A stretch of 64,000 nt of DNA from Pseudoalteromonas luteoviolacea (GCF_018100925.1 NZ_JAGJEH010000002.1:558001-622000); one strand, 5' to 3'; numbered from the stretch's first letter, positions 9,073-17,755 are shown. Notes: a model not told the origin generated them from the sequence alone. Numbers and translations: made by a program.

Positions 9073-9630
9073 TTAGTCTTGTTTATGTGAAAGTAGTGAC
9101 TTCATCCCCAGTGCGGTGATCCGTAAAACGTCTTCTGGATCAGGTGCTGGATGAATTTGCTGCATCCCCAGAAAATTAGCATACGCCATCATGGCATGAT
9201 CAGCAGCGGCTTGTTCCTCGAGCCCTAGCCCTAAGTAACATTCGGTCAAGTAAGCAATACGTTGTTGATCTATTTTTTCTAGGTGAACTTTTATATTGGG
9301 AGTTCTTAATGCCCAAGCACGGATATGTAGTTCGGCTTCGGTATTATGGCTTGCAATGACCTTATCTAGCTTTTCAAGTCGTTCAATAGGAGTAGCGGCT
9401 TGATTGGCTTGCTGAATAAAGTTAATAGTCATCGATTGGTACCAGTACTCCATCAGCTGCTCGATAAAGTCCGACCTTGACGCAAAATGATGATAAAAAG
9501 AACCCTTTGATACGCCTTTTTTATCGCATAGGGATTGTATTTTTAGCTGCTCAGGCCCATTTTCCATTAGTACTTTGAGTGCGAAGTCCAACCAGTCCTT
9601 TTTGGCCTCAGAAATGTGATAATTTGTCAT
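9073..9630 (-). CDS. TetR/AcrR-family transcriptional regulator
   Basis: A 185-residue regulator with the TetR helix-turn-helix near residues 25-50 (LCDKKGVSKGSFYHHFASRSDFIEQLM) and a divergent C-terminal ligand domain. Its start overlaps the stop of the upstream DUF2867 gene by four bases (ATGA), so the two are translationally coupled. The perfect palindrome 30 bases before the operon (10161-10188) is the likely operator, predicting autorepression. The ligand is unknown. Confidence 0.93.
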   Translation of the reverse strand: MTNYHISEAKKDWLDFALKVLMENGPEQLKIQSLCDKKGVSKGSFYHHFASRSDFIEQLMEYWYQSMTINFIQQANQAATPIERLEKLDKVIASHNTEAELHIRAWALRTPNIKVHLEKIDQQRIAYLTECYLGLGLEEQAAADHAMMAYANFLGMQQIHPAPDPEDVLRITALGMKSLLSHKQD

Positions 9631-10130
9631 ATTCTGCCTGCTTTACGAGCACTATTTATCACTACGCGAGCAATGACATAATGAAAAGGTAAGATGGCAT
9701 TGACATAGGCTTTACCAAGTAAGGTTTTTTTATTCACTAGCGTAGATACGATGATGTTGTTCGTATCCAACCTAACCGAGATATAAAAGTGCATATGTCT
9801 ATCTTCGGCACCACAAATAATCTCATCTGCATATTTTTCTAAAACGGTTACAAAACCAGCTTGATCACCAACGTCCAATTCTGTTTTGCTTGTTGTGAAG
9901 TTGGTTTGTCCAACTTTGAAGCCGAGCAGTTTTACTAGTCTATTTCGCAAACGCATAAGCATTGTGATCCAGCTTGGCATGTAATTGAAAATGGCGTGTT
10001 GTGTTTCGCTCGGTGAAAGGGTGTGTTTCTTTCTTGAAATAACCAGTGCATCTCTAAAGTGGCTACTCTGTGCCTTGTTTGCTAACCGATCATTAAAGGG
10101 GGCAACGAGGGAGGAAATTGCTGAAAACAT
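9627..10130 (-). CDS. DUF2867-family protein
   Basis: A 167-residue soluble protein resembling the DUF2867 family, with the typical segment DRHMHFYISVRLD followed by a hydrophobic stretch and HYVIARVVINSA at the C-terminus. The biochemical role of the family is not established. It is the first gene of a two-gene operon with the TetR regulator and lies directly behind a palindromic operator, so its expression is probably released when the regulator binds its ligand. Confidence 0.8.
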   Translation of the reverse strand: MFSAISSLVAPFNDRLANKAQSSHFRDALVISRKKHTLSPSETQHAIFNYMPSWITMLMRLRNRLVKLLGFKVGQTNFTTSKTELDVGDQAGFVTVLEKYADEIICGAEDRHMHFYISVRLDTNNIIVSTLVNKKTLLGKAYVNAILPFHYVIARVVINSARKAGRI

Positions 10131-10160
10131 ATGTTTTACCTAAATGTGATTAAACAATAC

Positions 10161-10188
10161 ACAAACCATACCATGCGGTATGGTTTGT
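10161..10188. promoter_or_regulatory. perfect palindromic operator, probable TetR site
   Basis: A 12-bp arm ACAAACCATACC at 10161-10172 and its exact reverse complement at 10177-10188 are separated by four bases. The site ends 30 bases before the DUF2867/TetR operon on the minus strand. Size, symmetry and position fit a TetR-dimer operator. Confidence 0.8.
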
Positions 10189-10607
10189 TGTGAAGCACTT
10201 TTGGTTAGCGATTTGGAAGTTAGTACGAGAGTATGACTAGATTTGTAAAAGGGGGGCATTACTGGTTTTGACTAATACATGAAGTTATTAGTTATCAATA
10301 CAGCTAGTGTTGAAGGTTTTACATTAGTTTACACGACTGTGCCTTCTGACCTGATATATTAGTGTCAGTTTGTTAAACGCATTAGGTGCGGAAATTATTA
10401 TATGTTACATTGCTAAATTAATACTAAATGCCTCAATGAAAAGCATTGAAAATTAATAGCAAACAACGAAAGTGATTAACTGTTTGATGATGAAATTCAA
10501 AAGGTGTTACTTTCCAAAAATGCTTTTATATTGAGAATTATAATAATTATAACTTTTTAAGTATTTAGGGCTGAGCCCCAGTTTATTGAGAATTAAAGGA
10601 CAAAATC
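10189..10607. other. intergenic spacer
   Basis: About 420 AT-rich bases between the TetR operon and the third PD40 gene. No open frame with a start and ribosome-binding site stands out. It presumably holds two divergent promoters. Confidence 0.45.
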
Positions 10608-11537
10608 ATGAAAAAAATAAAGTCACTTGTTAATGCTGTATGTATTGCCGTTACACTGGCAGCCAGTGCCAGTGCCAGTGCCAGTGAAACGTTTCCTGTG
10701 TTAAAGGGATATTGGTTTGGGCAACAAGCACCAGGTTTGACTCCAGAGCTTTTTGCTCCAGATACTGTTTCAGTTAATGGTCGATATGAATTTGGGTTAA
10801 CGTTTTCACCAAATCTGGATGAAATGTATTTTACAGCATTGGATGTAATTGAAGGGGTAGATACACGTCCAAAAATTTTATACTCAAAAATTGAAGATGG
10901 TCGATGGACAGAGCCCAAAACAGTGAACTTTACCAACGGAAAAATGAGCTATGAACTCGTACCCTACGCGAGCCTAAAAGAAAACCGGGTATATTTTACT
11001 GCCCGCTCGCCTCACGAAAAAGGCTCAGGTATCTGGTATGTATCGCGAGAAAATGGAGAATTAACAAAGGCTAAAAGGTTTGATTCGCCGATAAACAATG
11101 GCAAGTTGTCCGATCTAAACCAAGGTAAAAGTGGAGATCTCGTTTTTACCAATATGTCTGAGCGCCAAATGTATTATGCAAAAAACGAAAATGGCCAATA
11201 TTTAGAGGCTAAACCAATGGATATCGATTTTGGTATTCATGGTTTTATCTCGCCATCTGAGGACTATTTGTTGGTAAATTCTCGAACAAGAAGTGGCAAA
11301 AACAGAAGAGATAGTGACCTATTTGTTTATTTTAAAGAGCAAGATGGTTCGTGGTCAGACCCTATCAATTTAGGTGACACAATAAATACGACTTACTCCG
11401 AGACTGTTGCAAGGGTATCACCAGACGGAAAATACTTATTCTTTGCAAGATATAATGAGCCAGACAGCGTATCGAATATTTACTGGGTAAGTACTGATGT
11501 AATCGCCAAGCTAAAAAAAGACTATTTCAATAAATAA
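10608..11537 (+). CDS. exported PD40/TolB-like beta-propeller protein, paralogue 3
   Basis: A 309-residue relative of the proteins at 6051 and 7008: after the signal peptide it has GYWFGQQAPGLTPELFAPD, then blades such as FSPNLDEMYFTALD, SPSEDYLLVNSRTRSG and SPDGKYLFFARYN, and ends IYWVSTDVIAKLKKDY. The end of the signal peptide is built from four GCCAGT repeats (Ala-Ser x4, residues 19-26). The ATG has a good AAAGGA site. The TetR operon separates it from the other two copies. Confidence 0.87.
   Translation: MKKIKSLVNAVCIAVTLAASASASASETFPVLKGYWFGQQAPGLTPELFAPDTVSVNGRYEFGLTFSPNLDEMYFTALDVIEGVDTRPKILYSKIEDGRWTEPKTVNFTNGKMSYELVPYASLKENRVYFTARSPHEKGSGIWYVSRENGELTKAKRFDSPINNGKLSDLNQGKSGDLVFTNMSERQMYYAKNENGQYLEAKPMDIDFGIHGFISPSEDYLLVNSRTRSGKNRRDSDLFVYFKEQDGSWSDPINLGDTINTTYSETVARVSPDGKYLFFARYNEPDSVSNIYWVSTDVIAKLKKDYFNK
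10662..10685 (+). repeat. hexanucleotide tandem repeat (GCCAGT)x4 inside a signal peptide
   Basis: Four perfect head-to-tail GCCAGT copies encode Ala-Ser-Ala-Ser-Ala-Ser-Ala-Ser immediately before the predicted cleavage region of the PD40 protein. A change in copy number would keep the frame but change signal-peptide length. Confidence 0.9.
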
Positions 11538-11600
11538 GTCCCAAGTTGGTGCCATCCATAAGTGTTCTTTTTGAACGTTAAATAACCAGAATGCTACTCA

Positions 11601-11638
11601 AGCGTAGATAAAAGACATGAATGTCGCTTATCTACGCT
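11601..11638. terminator. hairpin between convergent genes, probable bidirectional terminator
   Basis: AGCGTAGATAA (11601-11611) pairs perfectly with 11628-11638, and an inner 5-bp stem (GACAT/ATGTC) continues it after two unpaired bases per side. It sits midway between the ends of convergent genes. No long T-tract follows on either strand. Confidence 0.55.
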
Positions 11639-11675
11639 CAGTTGGGATAAAAACTGTGTAGGATCGAGCGGGTGT

Positions 11676-13388
11676 TTATTTTATTTCAATAAAGTCAATC
11701 CAAGCTAAATACCAGCTCTCAAAGCCTTCACGTTTAACACTGACTTCTAGATGGTGATCGCCGGCCTCTAAAAACACTTTTTGGTGGCTGGCTCTGGTTT
11801 CATCAATTTCTGGGTCATAGCTGATTTCTCCAGCCAACTTGTTTCCTTGCCATAGCCTGATAAATTTTCCTTTTTGTCGTACTTGAGCTCGGTAATTTAC
11901 GCTGTACCAGCCCGTTTTCTGTATTTTGACGTCGAATGTCGCTGTCACCTTTGGCTGCACCAATCCATGACTAAATGCAGATAAGTAGTACAGCTCAGGT
12001 TTTTCAGGCGTTGCAGCCCTGTGTCCCAACAAAGCGTTTTCAAGTTTTATGGCCTCTTGCATGTTTAGCCGCCCCGGTATATTTACAACCTTCGGCGTAT
12101 AATTGGCAGCAGCTACGCTTGGCAGGCTGGTTAAATTGGCGGATTTAGCGACCACCCGAAAGCTGGCCCCACTTTTTGGTAACACAAGGGTAGTGGTGTT
12201 TTTAGTTGCCGCGACTGTTTTTAATTTATTGTAGTGATCTTGGTAAAATCCTCCTAATAAATGTGAATAGCGGCTTTTGGACTGGTATATATCATACTCA
12301 GTGACAGTAGGATCTGTGGCTGAATGCCAGCTCAACTCATAGGTATCGGCGTTCATACGGCTAAGTTGCAGACCAACGGGTCTTTTAGGTAGGCGGTCGC
12401 GTTTGGCTAAGTGGGCACTTTGGGCTTTAGCCAAGTCTGCTTCGAACTGTGTTGTCGAGCCATCTGTGTGGGCTAACTTGTCATCAGCAGCTAAGCGAAA
12501 GCTCATTGAGGCACCAGGAGAGTCATCTTTTTTAGCGACACGCCACCCATAGGCATGCGATTGAGGCGGGTAGTGCCAACTTGGACCTTTGTGTGCGATA
12601 TATTCACATTTTTCGATGTCGTTATCTTCTTTGCTGCGAGTTTGATAGCCGTGGCTAAAGCAGCTCGCAGTTATTTCTGATGTATTGCCAGACATGTCAT
12701 AAAGCCCAAATGGGTTTGGTCGATATAGACCAGCGATTGCAATATAGGCTTCGCCGTCATCACAATTCGCGTAACCTAAAAAGCCAACATAACTGGCACC
12801 GTATTGTTTAGATGCAATGTATTCTCCTGATTCGTCTGCAAAATTGCCGTACAAACATGCTTGAGTCATGTTTAGATCATCACCCCAAAAAAAACGGCTT
12901 GTGGTATTAGCTTTTGCAGCATATTCGAATTCTTGTAGGGTAGGTAGTCGATAAGTCCCGCCTGTTTTTTGGTTAAGCCATTTTATGTATGCGACAGCGT
13001 CGCGGTAGGTAACACATGAAACAGGCTGATATTCGCTTTGATAAAATCTGTGGTTATCCCACCGTGCTGTACCAATACTATCTGGTCCAGAAAGCCAGTT
13101 TTTACCTATATAGTCATTACAATTGGCTTTTGGGGTATACCCAGAGTCTTCAACAAATTTTCTGAATTCAGCGACTGTGACTGGATATTTCGCCATCTGA
13201 AAAGCTTTAATAGACACCTTGTGTGCGGGTTTAAAAGCAGGGTCACCGCTATTACTGCCCATTATGAAATCACCGGCGGGGATGCTAGCCATGGGAGGCG
13301 CGATATAGTCTGTTGCCATAGCTGAGCTTGGAATACTCAAAAGTAAATAGGTGAATACTTGAAAAATGGGGGCTTGTTGAATCTTCAT
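11676..13388 (-). CDS. exported FGE-sulfatase (SUMF1)-fold protein with C-terminal beta domains
   Basis: A 570-residue protein with a signal peptide ending SSAMA. Residues about 30-305 form a formylglycine-generating-enzyme-fold domain (MASIPAGDFIMGSNS, FQMAKYPVTVAEFRKFVED, TYRLPTLQEFEYAA, GLYDMSGNTSEI, and MSFRLA at the end). The C-terminal half has a fibronectin-III-like segment (LSWHSATDPTVTEYDIY) and a final ligand-binding-like beta domain. The segment that carries the catalytic Cys pair of true FGEs reads HKGPSWHYPP with no cysteine, so oxidase activity is unlikely; a binding or structural role is more probable. No sulfatase is nearby. It diverges from the esterase at 13700. Confidence 0.85.
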   Translation of the reverse strand: MKIQQAPIFQVFTYLLLSIPSSAMATDYIAPPMASIPAGDFIMGSNSGDPAFKPAHKVSIKAFQMAKYPVTVAEFRKFVEDSGYTPKANCNDYIGKNWLSGPDSIGTARWDNHRFYQSEYQPVSCVTYRDAVAYIKWLNQKTGGTYRLPTLQEFEYAAKANTTSRFFWGDDLNMTQACLYGNFADESGEYIASKQYGASYVGFLGYANCDDGEAYIAIAGLYRPNPFGLYDMSGNTSEITASCFSHGYQTRSKEDNDIEKCEYIAHKGPSWHYPPQSHAYGWRVAKKDDSPGASMSFRLAADDKLAHTDGSTTQFEADLAKAQSAHLAKRDRLPKRPVGLQLSRMNADTYELSWHSATDPTVTEYDIYQSKSRYSHLLGGFYQDHYNKLKTVAATKNTTTLVLPKSGASFRVVAKSANLTSLPSVAAANYTPKVVNIPGRLNMQEAIKLENALLGHRAATPEKPELYYLSAFSHGLVQPKVTATFDVKIQKTGWYSVNYRAQVRQKGKFIRLWQGNKLAGEISYDPEIDETRASHQKVFLEAGDHHLEVSVKREGFESWYLAWIDFIEIK

Positions 13389-13699
13389 TGTTTTACCTCT
13401 TAGTTAATTCGTGACTAAGTTAAAAAATGAAGTTGGTTGCGTCCTCAAAACCGCCTATTGTATTTCTATTTTCTTATCTAATAATTTTATATCTAGTTTA
13501 TTCAATGTCTTGTAGGGTGTTGTGAGCTGGGAACCGAGCGTGTTTTTAGCGTTTAAAAGTATTGTTTGCTGATGAGTAGGTTTATTACTCAAGAAAAAAT
13601 TGTACCTATATCAGTTGTAAAATGAACTTTATCATAATTTAAAAATCTATAATTGAGTGTTAAATAGCGTAAATAAAAATAATAAATCAAGGAGATAAT
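13389..13699. other. divergent promoter region
   Basis: About 310 AT-rich bases between the divergent FGE-fold and esterase genes. No gene, repeat or strong hairpin is seen. Confidence 0.45.
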
Positions 13700-14872
13700 T
13701 TGAAAGTGTTTAAAGTCGTGTTGTGGTTGTCACTCATATTAGTCGCTAATGTCCAAGCGGGTGATGACTTTAGTATTGCCAAAAGTTACGAATTCAAATC
13801 AAAAACACTCAATGAAAATAGAAATATTGTCGTTTCCCTTCCTGATGGTTATGCGTCTTCAGATGCTCGATATCCAGTCATTTACCTGTTGGATGGGGTG
13901 CAAAACCTCAAGCATGTGGTTGGTAGCGTTGATGTATTGACCCGCGTAGGTAACATGCCGCCAAGCATTATTGTTGGTATAAAAAGTGAAAACAGGATGA
14001 AAGACTTCACACCTTCTCATGTGGCTGAGATAGAAGAGAGTGGTGGTGCAAAGCAGTTTTTAAGTTTTCTAGAAAATGAATTAGTCCCTTTTATTGATAG
14101 TAAATATCGAACCAATAAATTTCGAGTTTTAGAGGGGCATTCGGTTGCGGGTCTGTTTACTGCCTATGCTTGGATGCAGTCACCTACGCTGTTTGATGCA
14201 TATATTGTGATGGCCCCTGCGTTTTGGTGGAATAATGAACAGCTTACACGCGACGTTAAAGCATTTTTAGCTGATAACCCGACGCTAGAAAAGACATTAT
14301 ATTTTGGTGTCGGTAAAGAAGATGGAAATAGACATTCTCAAAAACGTTTTGTAGAAGAGATAGCAAAGGCGAGTCAACACAAGCTTCGCTTGGCGCATAA
14401 AGAGTTTGATGATGAAGGCCATATGTCGGGGCCTCTTTTAACCAATTATTTTGCTTTGAAGTTTATTTTTTCTGATATGAAACTACCCCAAGCAATTCGT
14501 GACAACTACAGTGACGCTAAATTTCTGGCCCATGAAACTACTATCATGGAAAAATACGGAGAATTAGCAAGGCAAGCTCAAGAAGTGTATGTGCCACTTG
14601 CAATGGAACTGATGAAACAGAAAAACTACCAAGGGGCAGTCACTGTTTTTAGGCGTAATGCACAAGCGTATGAAATGAATAACTACCCGCAAAATTATGT
14701 CTGGTTAGCTGAAGCACTAGAGAAAAATAACGAACTGGCGGCGGCAATGAAGGTCTATAAACAGGCTTATGAATTATCGCAGAAAACAGGTTATGGTGAG
14801 TCAGAGAAGTATCTAATTAAAGCTAACGAACTAAAAGACGCATTGAAATCAAGCGACAATCAAGCGAACTAA
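13700..14872 (+). CDS. exported alpha/beta-hydrolase esterase (esterase D/IroE-like) with C-terminal TPR-like region
   Basis: A 390-residue protein starting at TTG 13700, which has AAGGAGA at ideal distance. A signal peptide ends at VQAG. The esterase domain shows VSLPDGYASSDARYPVIYLLDG, the nucleophile elbow GHSVAG (Ser148) and a C-terminal DEGHMSG with the catalytic His, as in the putative-esterase/feruloyl-esterase/IroE family. Residues about 300-385 (VFRRNAQAYEMNN, VWLAEALEKNNELAAAMKVYKQAYEL) resemble tetratricopeptide helices. The likely substrates are small esters in the periplasm. It is divergent from the FGE-fold gene. Confidence 0.9.
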   Translation: MKVFKVVLWLSLILVANVQAGDDFSIAKSYEFKSKTLNENRNIVVSLPDGYASSDARYPVIYLLDGVQNLKHVVGSVDVLTRVGNMPPSIIVGIKSENRMKDFTPSHVAEIEESGGAKQFLSFLENELVPFIDSKYRTNKFRVLEGHSVAGLFTAYAWMQSPTLFDAYIVMAPAFWWNNEQLTRDVKAFLADNPTLEKTLYFGVGKEDGNRHSQKRFVEEIAKASQHKLRLAHKEFDDEGHMSGPLLTNYFALKFIFSDMKLPQAIRDNYSDAKFLAHETTIMEKYGELARQAQEVYVPLAMELMKQKNYQGAVTVFRRNAQAYEMNNYPQNYVWLAEALEKNNELAAAMKVYKQAYELSQKTGYGESEKYLIKANELKDALKSSDNQAN

Positions 14873-14882
14873 ATCTACCTCT

Positions 14883-14904
14883 CCCATTTGGCCATGCAAA
14901 TGGG
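14883..14904 (+). terminator. hairpin after the esterase gene
   Basis: CCCATTTG (14883-14890) pairs perfectly with CAAATGGG (14897-14904) across a six-base loop, ten bases after the stop codon. No T-tract follows, so termination is uncertain. Confidence 0.45.
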
Positions 14905-15054
14905 ACACTCCTACTACGTGAGCCCACTACGGTGCAGCCATCGTTGATAAAAAGTATGCTCGACTGTATGATGCGTGTAATAAATTTAACGATATCGGGT
15001 ACTTAACTTGTTGTATCTGACGACTGTAGTGATAGTGTTAAATATGGATATTAA

Positions 15055-15267
15055 ATGAAGTTGGTTGTATCTGCTGTTGTGTTCTTTGTTTTCTTTTTCA
15101 ACTCCAATAAAGTTTGGGGCCGGATAAATTCATGCATGGGTGAATGTGCAGAAATGCTTAATGAATTATCAGGAGGCAGCACGGGTATGCTATTATTTAA
15201 AACCATTATGTTCGTATTTTTCGGCTTATACCTCATTGTTAAAATCCACGATAAATGGTTTAAGTAA
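15055..15267 (+). CDS. small membrane protein, unknown
   Basis: Seventy residues: an N-terminal signal-like hydrophobic segment (VVSAVVFFVFFF), a short loop with two cysteines (CMGEC) and a C-terminal membrane segment (FKTIMFVFFGLYLIV). No strong ribosome-binding site precedes the ATG, and a minus-strand frame overlaps it, so I call it with reserve. No family is recognised. Confidence 0.45.
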   Translation: MKLVVSAVVFFVFFFNSNKVWGRINSCMGECAEMLNELSGGSTGMLLFKTIMFVFFGLYLIVKIHDKWFK

Positions 15268-15393
15268 AACCAGTAAATGCCACTTAAACAATGGGTTTGA
15301 CTCAATCCGATGAGGGAACACTATTTTATGCCATCGGTATAGAAATCAATATAGTTAATATCTGGTTTTTTAGTAGAGTGAAAGTAAAGTTTT

Positions 15394-15681
15394 ATGAAAG
15401 TCCAAATAAGCCGTTTTTCCGGGCATCAAACGAGTAAAATACTAGCCCTGATGTTCGCTTTGATGACAGTTCCATTCATGCTTGTAGGTGTAATGGGGGT
15501 GCTATTTGCTCCGAACACTGAACAAGACGGCCCAATCTTCCCATTTATATTGTTTATCATTTTACCGCTTATATATGGGGTTATGGGGTATATTTTTAAT
15601 CGATTCTTTTGTTTTATATACAACTTTTCAGCGAAGCGCGTAGGTGGTATTGAATTTGAGACAGAGGAAAAAAGTGATTGA
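15394..15681 (+). CDS. small integral membrane protein, unknown
   Basis: Ninety-five residues with two transmembrane segments (about 18-40 and 48-72) and an acidic C-terminal tail (GGIEFETEEKSD). The start site has a weak Shine-Dalgarno sequence. It is followed by a strong hairpin that also serves the convergent regulator operon. The function is unknown. Confidence 0.6.
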   Translation: MKVQISRFSGHQTSKILALMFALMTVPFMLVGVMGVLFAPNTEQDGPIFPFILFIILPLIYGVMGYIFNRFFCFIYNFSAKRVGGIEFETEEKSD

Positions 15682-15765
15682 GCAATAGAGTCTAACTTGG
15701 TTTAAAATTTTTCTACCTCATGACACGAGTTTTTGAGTTGTTAGAAATGCCATGCGCCGGATAGC

Positions 15766-15801
15766 GTTTTCTATGCGGCGCAAGGTAGTCGCATAGAAAA
15801 C
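15766..15801. terminator. 12-bp stem between convergent genes
   Basis: GTTTTCTATGCG (15766-15777) pairs perfectly with 15790-15801 around the loop GCGCAAGGTAGT. It ends right at the stop codon of the winged-helix gene. The loop motif GGCGCAAGGTAGTC recurs near 45351. Confidence 0.6.
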
Positions 15802-16101
15802 TCAGCTGGTATTGATGATGTTTTGCAGTGCTGAAACATGGCTTTCAAACGCTGACTGGCCTTTATCAGTTAATGATATCCAAGTTCGGGGTCGCCCATT
15901 ATGGTTACGTTTTTTGGTTTCTATATAGCCAATATCTTCAAGGGCTTTCAGTTGCTTTGACAGTACAGAGTCGCTCACATCAAGTTGTGTTTTTATCAGT
16001 TTAAAATCTAGCTCAGCACTGGTAACCAGCATGGCACAAATTCTTAGTCTATTGGGGGCATGAATAACAGGGTCTAGCTCTGGCATACTATTTATCCTCA
16101 A
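15802..16101 (-). CDS. winged-helix transcriptional regulator (MarR/ArsR-like)
   Basis: Ninety-nine residues forming one winged-helix domain: RLRICAMLVTSAELDFKLIK, the recognition-helix region SDSVLSKQLKALEDIGYIE and the wing NGRPRTWISLTDKG. Its start overlaps the upstream membrane-protein gene by 14 bases. Three copies of ACTTTCCA-N3-TGGAAAGT lie before the operon and are the probable binding sites, predicting autoregulation and control of the divergent hydrolase. Confidence 0.88.
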   Translation of the reverse strand: MRINSMPELDPVIHAPNRLRICAMLVTSAELDFKLIKTQLDVSDSVLSKQLKALEDIGYIETKKRNHNGRPRTWISLTDKGQSAFESHVSALQNIINTS

Positions 16102-16558
16102 CCATGACTTCTCCTGTAGGCAGCTTCACAAGCAACCAAAACATTGCAATACAGGCCGCTAACGCACAAAAATATGGCGCCCAATCAATCCCAAATTCGG
16201 TACGTAAAAATCGGCTACAAAACCCAAGACCGGCAAAGCCAAACGTGGCATAAAGGTTGATTTTTTCAGCGGTTTTGGAACGTGGGAAAAGTCGAATTTT
16301 AATGCCTTGAAGCCGATACAGGTAAAAATACAATGTGCAAGAAAGGGCAAACAGTAAGGTGCCGACAATAATTGCCAGCGCCCAATTGTTTTCATGCTCA
16401 GTCATACCATAGCCAAAGAAAATAGCCGCGTAGCTTGCGCTCATTGTGAATCTTAACCAAATGGGTGGCGTATATTCAACGAGAATGTTTTGTTGAGAAT
16501 TACGGACGGCATCCAATGCATCTTTTGCTTCTGGCCCCGAGGGGATATTTTCATTCAT
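16088..16558 (-). CDS. four-TM membrane protein co-transcribed with the winged-helix regulator
   Basis: A 156-residue protein with a short soluble N-terminus and about four membrane segments (near 36-52, 60-80, 100-115 and 128-145). It overlaps the regulator gene by 14 bases, so the pair is one operon. A membrane protein with a one-domain regulator is a common layout in which the membrane protein modulates or is regulated by the wHTH protein. The family is not recognised. Confidence 0.8.
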   Translation of the reverse strand: MNENIPSGPEAKDALDAVRNSQQNILVEYTPPIWLRFTMSASYAAIFFGYGMTEHENNWALAIIVGTLLFALSCTLYFYLYRLQGIKIRLFPRSKTAEKINLYATFGFAGLGFCSRFLRTEFGIDWAPYFCALAACIAMFWLLVKLPTGEVMVEDK

Positions 16559-16572
16559 TGTTTTATTCCTTT

Positions 16573-16647
16573 ACTTTCCAGTGTGGAAAGTTAGTGTAGA
16601 TCATAACTTTCCACTTTGGCAAGTATAAGTTTTCCATAATGGAAAGT
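16573..16647. promoter_or_regulatory. three copies of an operator-like inverted repeat
   Basis: Site 1 (16573-16591) is a perfect ACTTTCCA-GTG-TGGAAAGT. Site 2 (16606-16624) has one mismatch and site 3 (16629-16647) two mismatches in the left arm. All have 8-bp arms and a 3-base spacer. They lie between the divergent regulator operon and the alpha/beta hydrolase gene. Confidence 0.75.
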
Positions 16648-16770
16648 TATCTGTGTGCTTTGTAATAAGCGTTTATAGAGCAATAACTCAGATAATTACC
16701 TGTGTGATCTTGCTAACTGGTAATACCACTTGTAAGCTAAAGTGAGTTTGCCTTCAATTCAGATACACTT

Positions 16771-17646
16771 ATGCAGAGCTTTTCGAGTCAAGAAATAACA
16801 ATAAATTGTGAAGATGGCTATCCTTTGGCCGCAACCTTGTATAAACCGAAAAATGTCACTAAAGGTGCTGTTTTACTGGGACCTGCGACGGGAATAAAAC
16901 GTCAATTTTATACGTCGTTTGCCGAGTTTTTAGCCGAACATGGCTATGGTGTTTTGAGCTACGATAATCGTGGCATAGGTCAATCCTTGCACGGCTCTAT
17001 AGATAAGCACACCGCTAGCTTGCAGTGTTGGGGCCAGCTCGATCAACCAGCCGCCATTGAAGCGCTAACGAGCGCGTTTCCTCAGTCTAGTTACCACCTT
17101 GTGGGTCACAGTGCTGGAGGTCAGTTGATCGGACTAGCGCCAAATGCATTTAAATTATCGTCGATGTTTAACTTTGCGAGTTCTTCTGGTCGGCTTCTCA
17201 ATATGAAGTTGAAAGATCAGTTTAAATCTCACTTTTTTATGAACATGTTCATTCCCTTTTCCAACTTTTTATTTGGTCATACGAAATCTCAATGGTTTGG
17301 TATGGGAGAGCCGCTGCCATCGGCGGTTGGTGCGCAGTGGCGGTCGTGGTGTAATGGCGGTGGTTATGTAAAAACGGCATTTGGAAAATCGGTTGAAAAG
17401 CACTATTTCGACGAGCTTACGTTTCCTGCTATGTGGGTCAATGCAGTGGACGATTTCATTGCGAATGATAAAAATGTCCAGGACATGATGGCGGTCAGTC
17501 CAAATATTAAAAGCCAAACTCTCACACTAGACCCAATAGAATATGGGCTAAAAGAAATTGGTCACATGAAGTTTTTTAGTCGAAAGTCCAGTGTGTTGTG
17601 GCAAATTCCTTTGCAGTGGTTAGATAAACACACTGGTAGTAAATAA
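16771..17646 (+). CDS. alpha/beta hydrolase
   Basis: A 291-residue cytoplasmic serine hydrolase of the S33/lysophospholipase-like type. It has the strand-loop signature SYDNRGIGQS, the nucleophile elbow GHSAGG (Ser114), an acid region (VNAVDDF) and a C-terminal GHMKFF that can supply the catalytic His. It starts at ATG 16771 behind the triple operator region shared with the divergent winged-helix operon, so it is the likely target of that regulator. The substrate is unknown. Confidence 0.88.
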   Translation: MQSFSSQEITINCEDGYPLAATLYKPKNVTKGAVLLGPATGIKRQFYTSFAEFLAEHGYGVLSYDNRGIGQSLHGSIDKHTASLQCWGQLDQPAAIEALTSAFPQSSYHLVGHSAGGQLIGLAPNAFKLSSMFNFASSSGRLLNMKLKDQFKSHFFMNMFIPFSNFLFGHTKSQWFGMGEPLPSAVGAQWRSWCNGGGYVKTAFGKSVEKHYFDELTFPAMWVNAVDDFIANDKNVQDMMAVSPNIKSQTLTLDPIEYGLKEIGHMKFFSRKSSVLWQIPLQWLDKHTGSK

Positions 17647-17755
17647 TATTGGTTATTGTTAGAGTGAGAAGAAGGTAACCGGGTTATTTATTGCGCTTAT
17701 ATGCCTTGATAAATGACATCAATCGCTGGTACAAAGCATAGAGAATGGGAGATAG

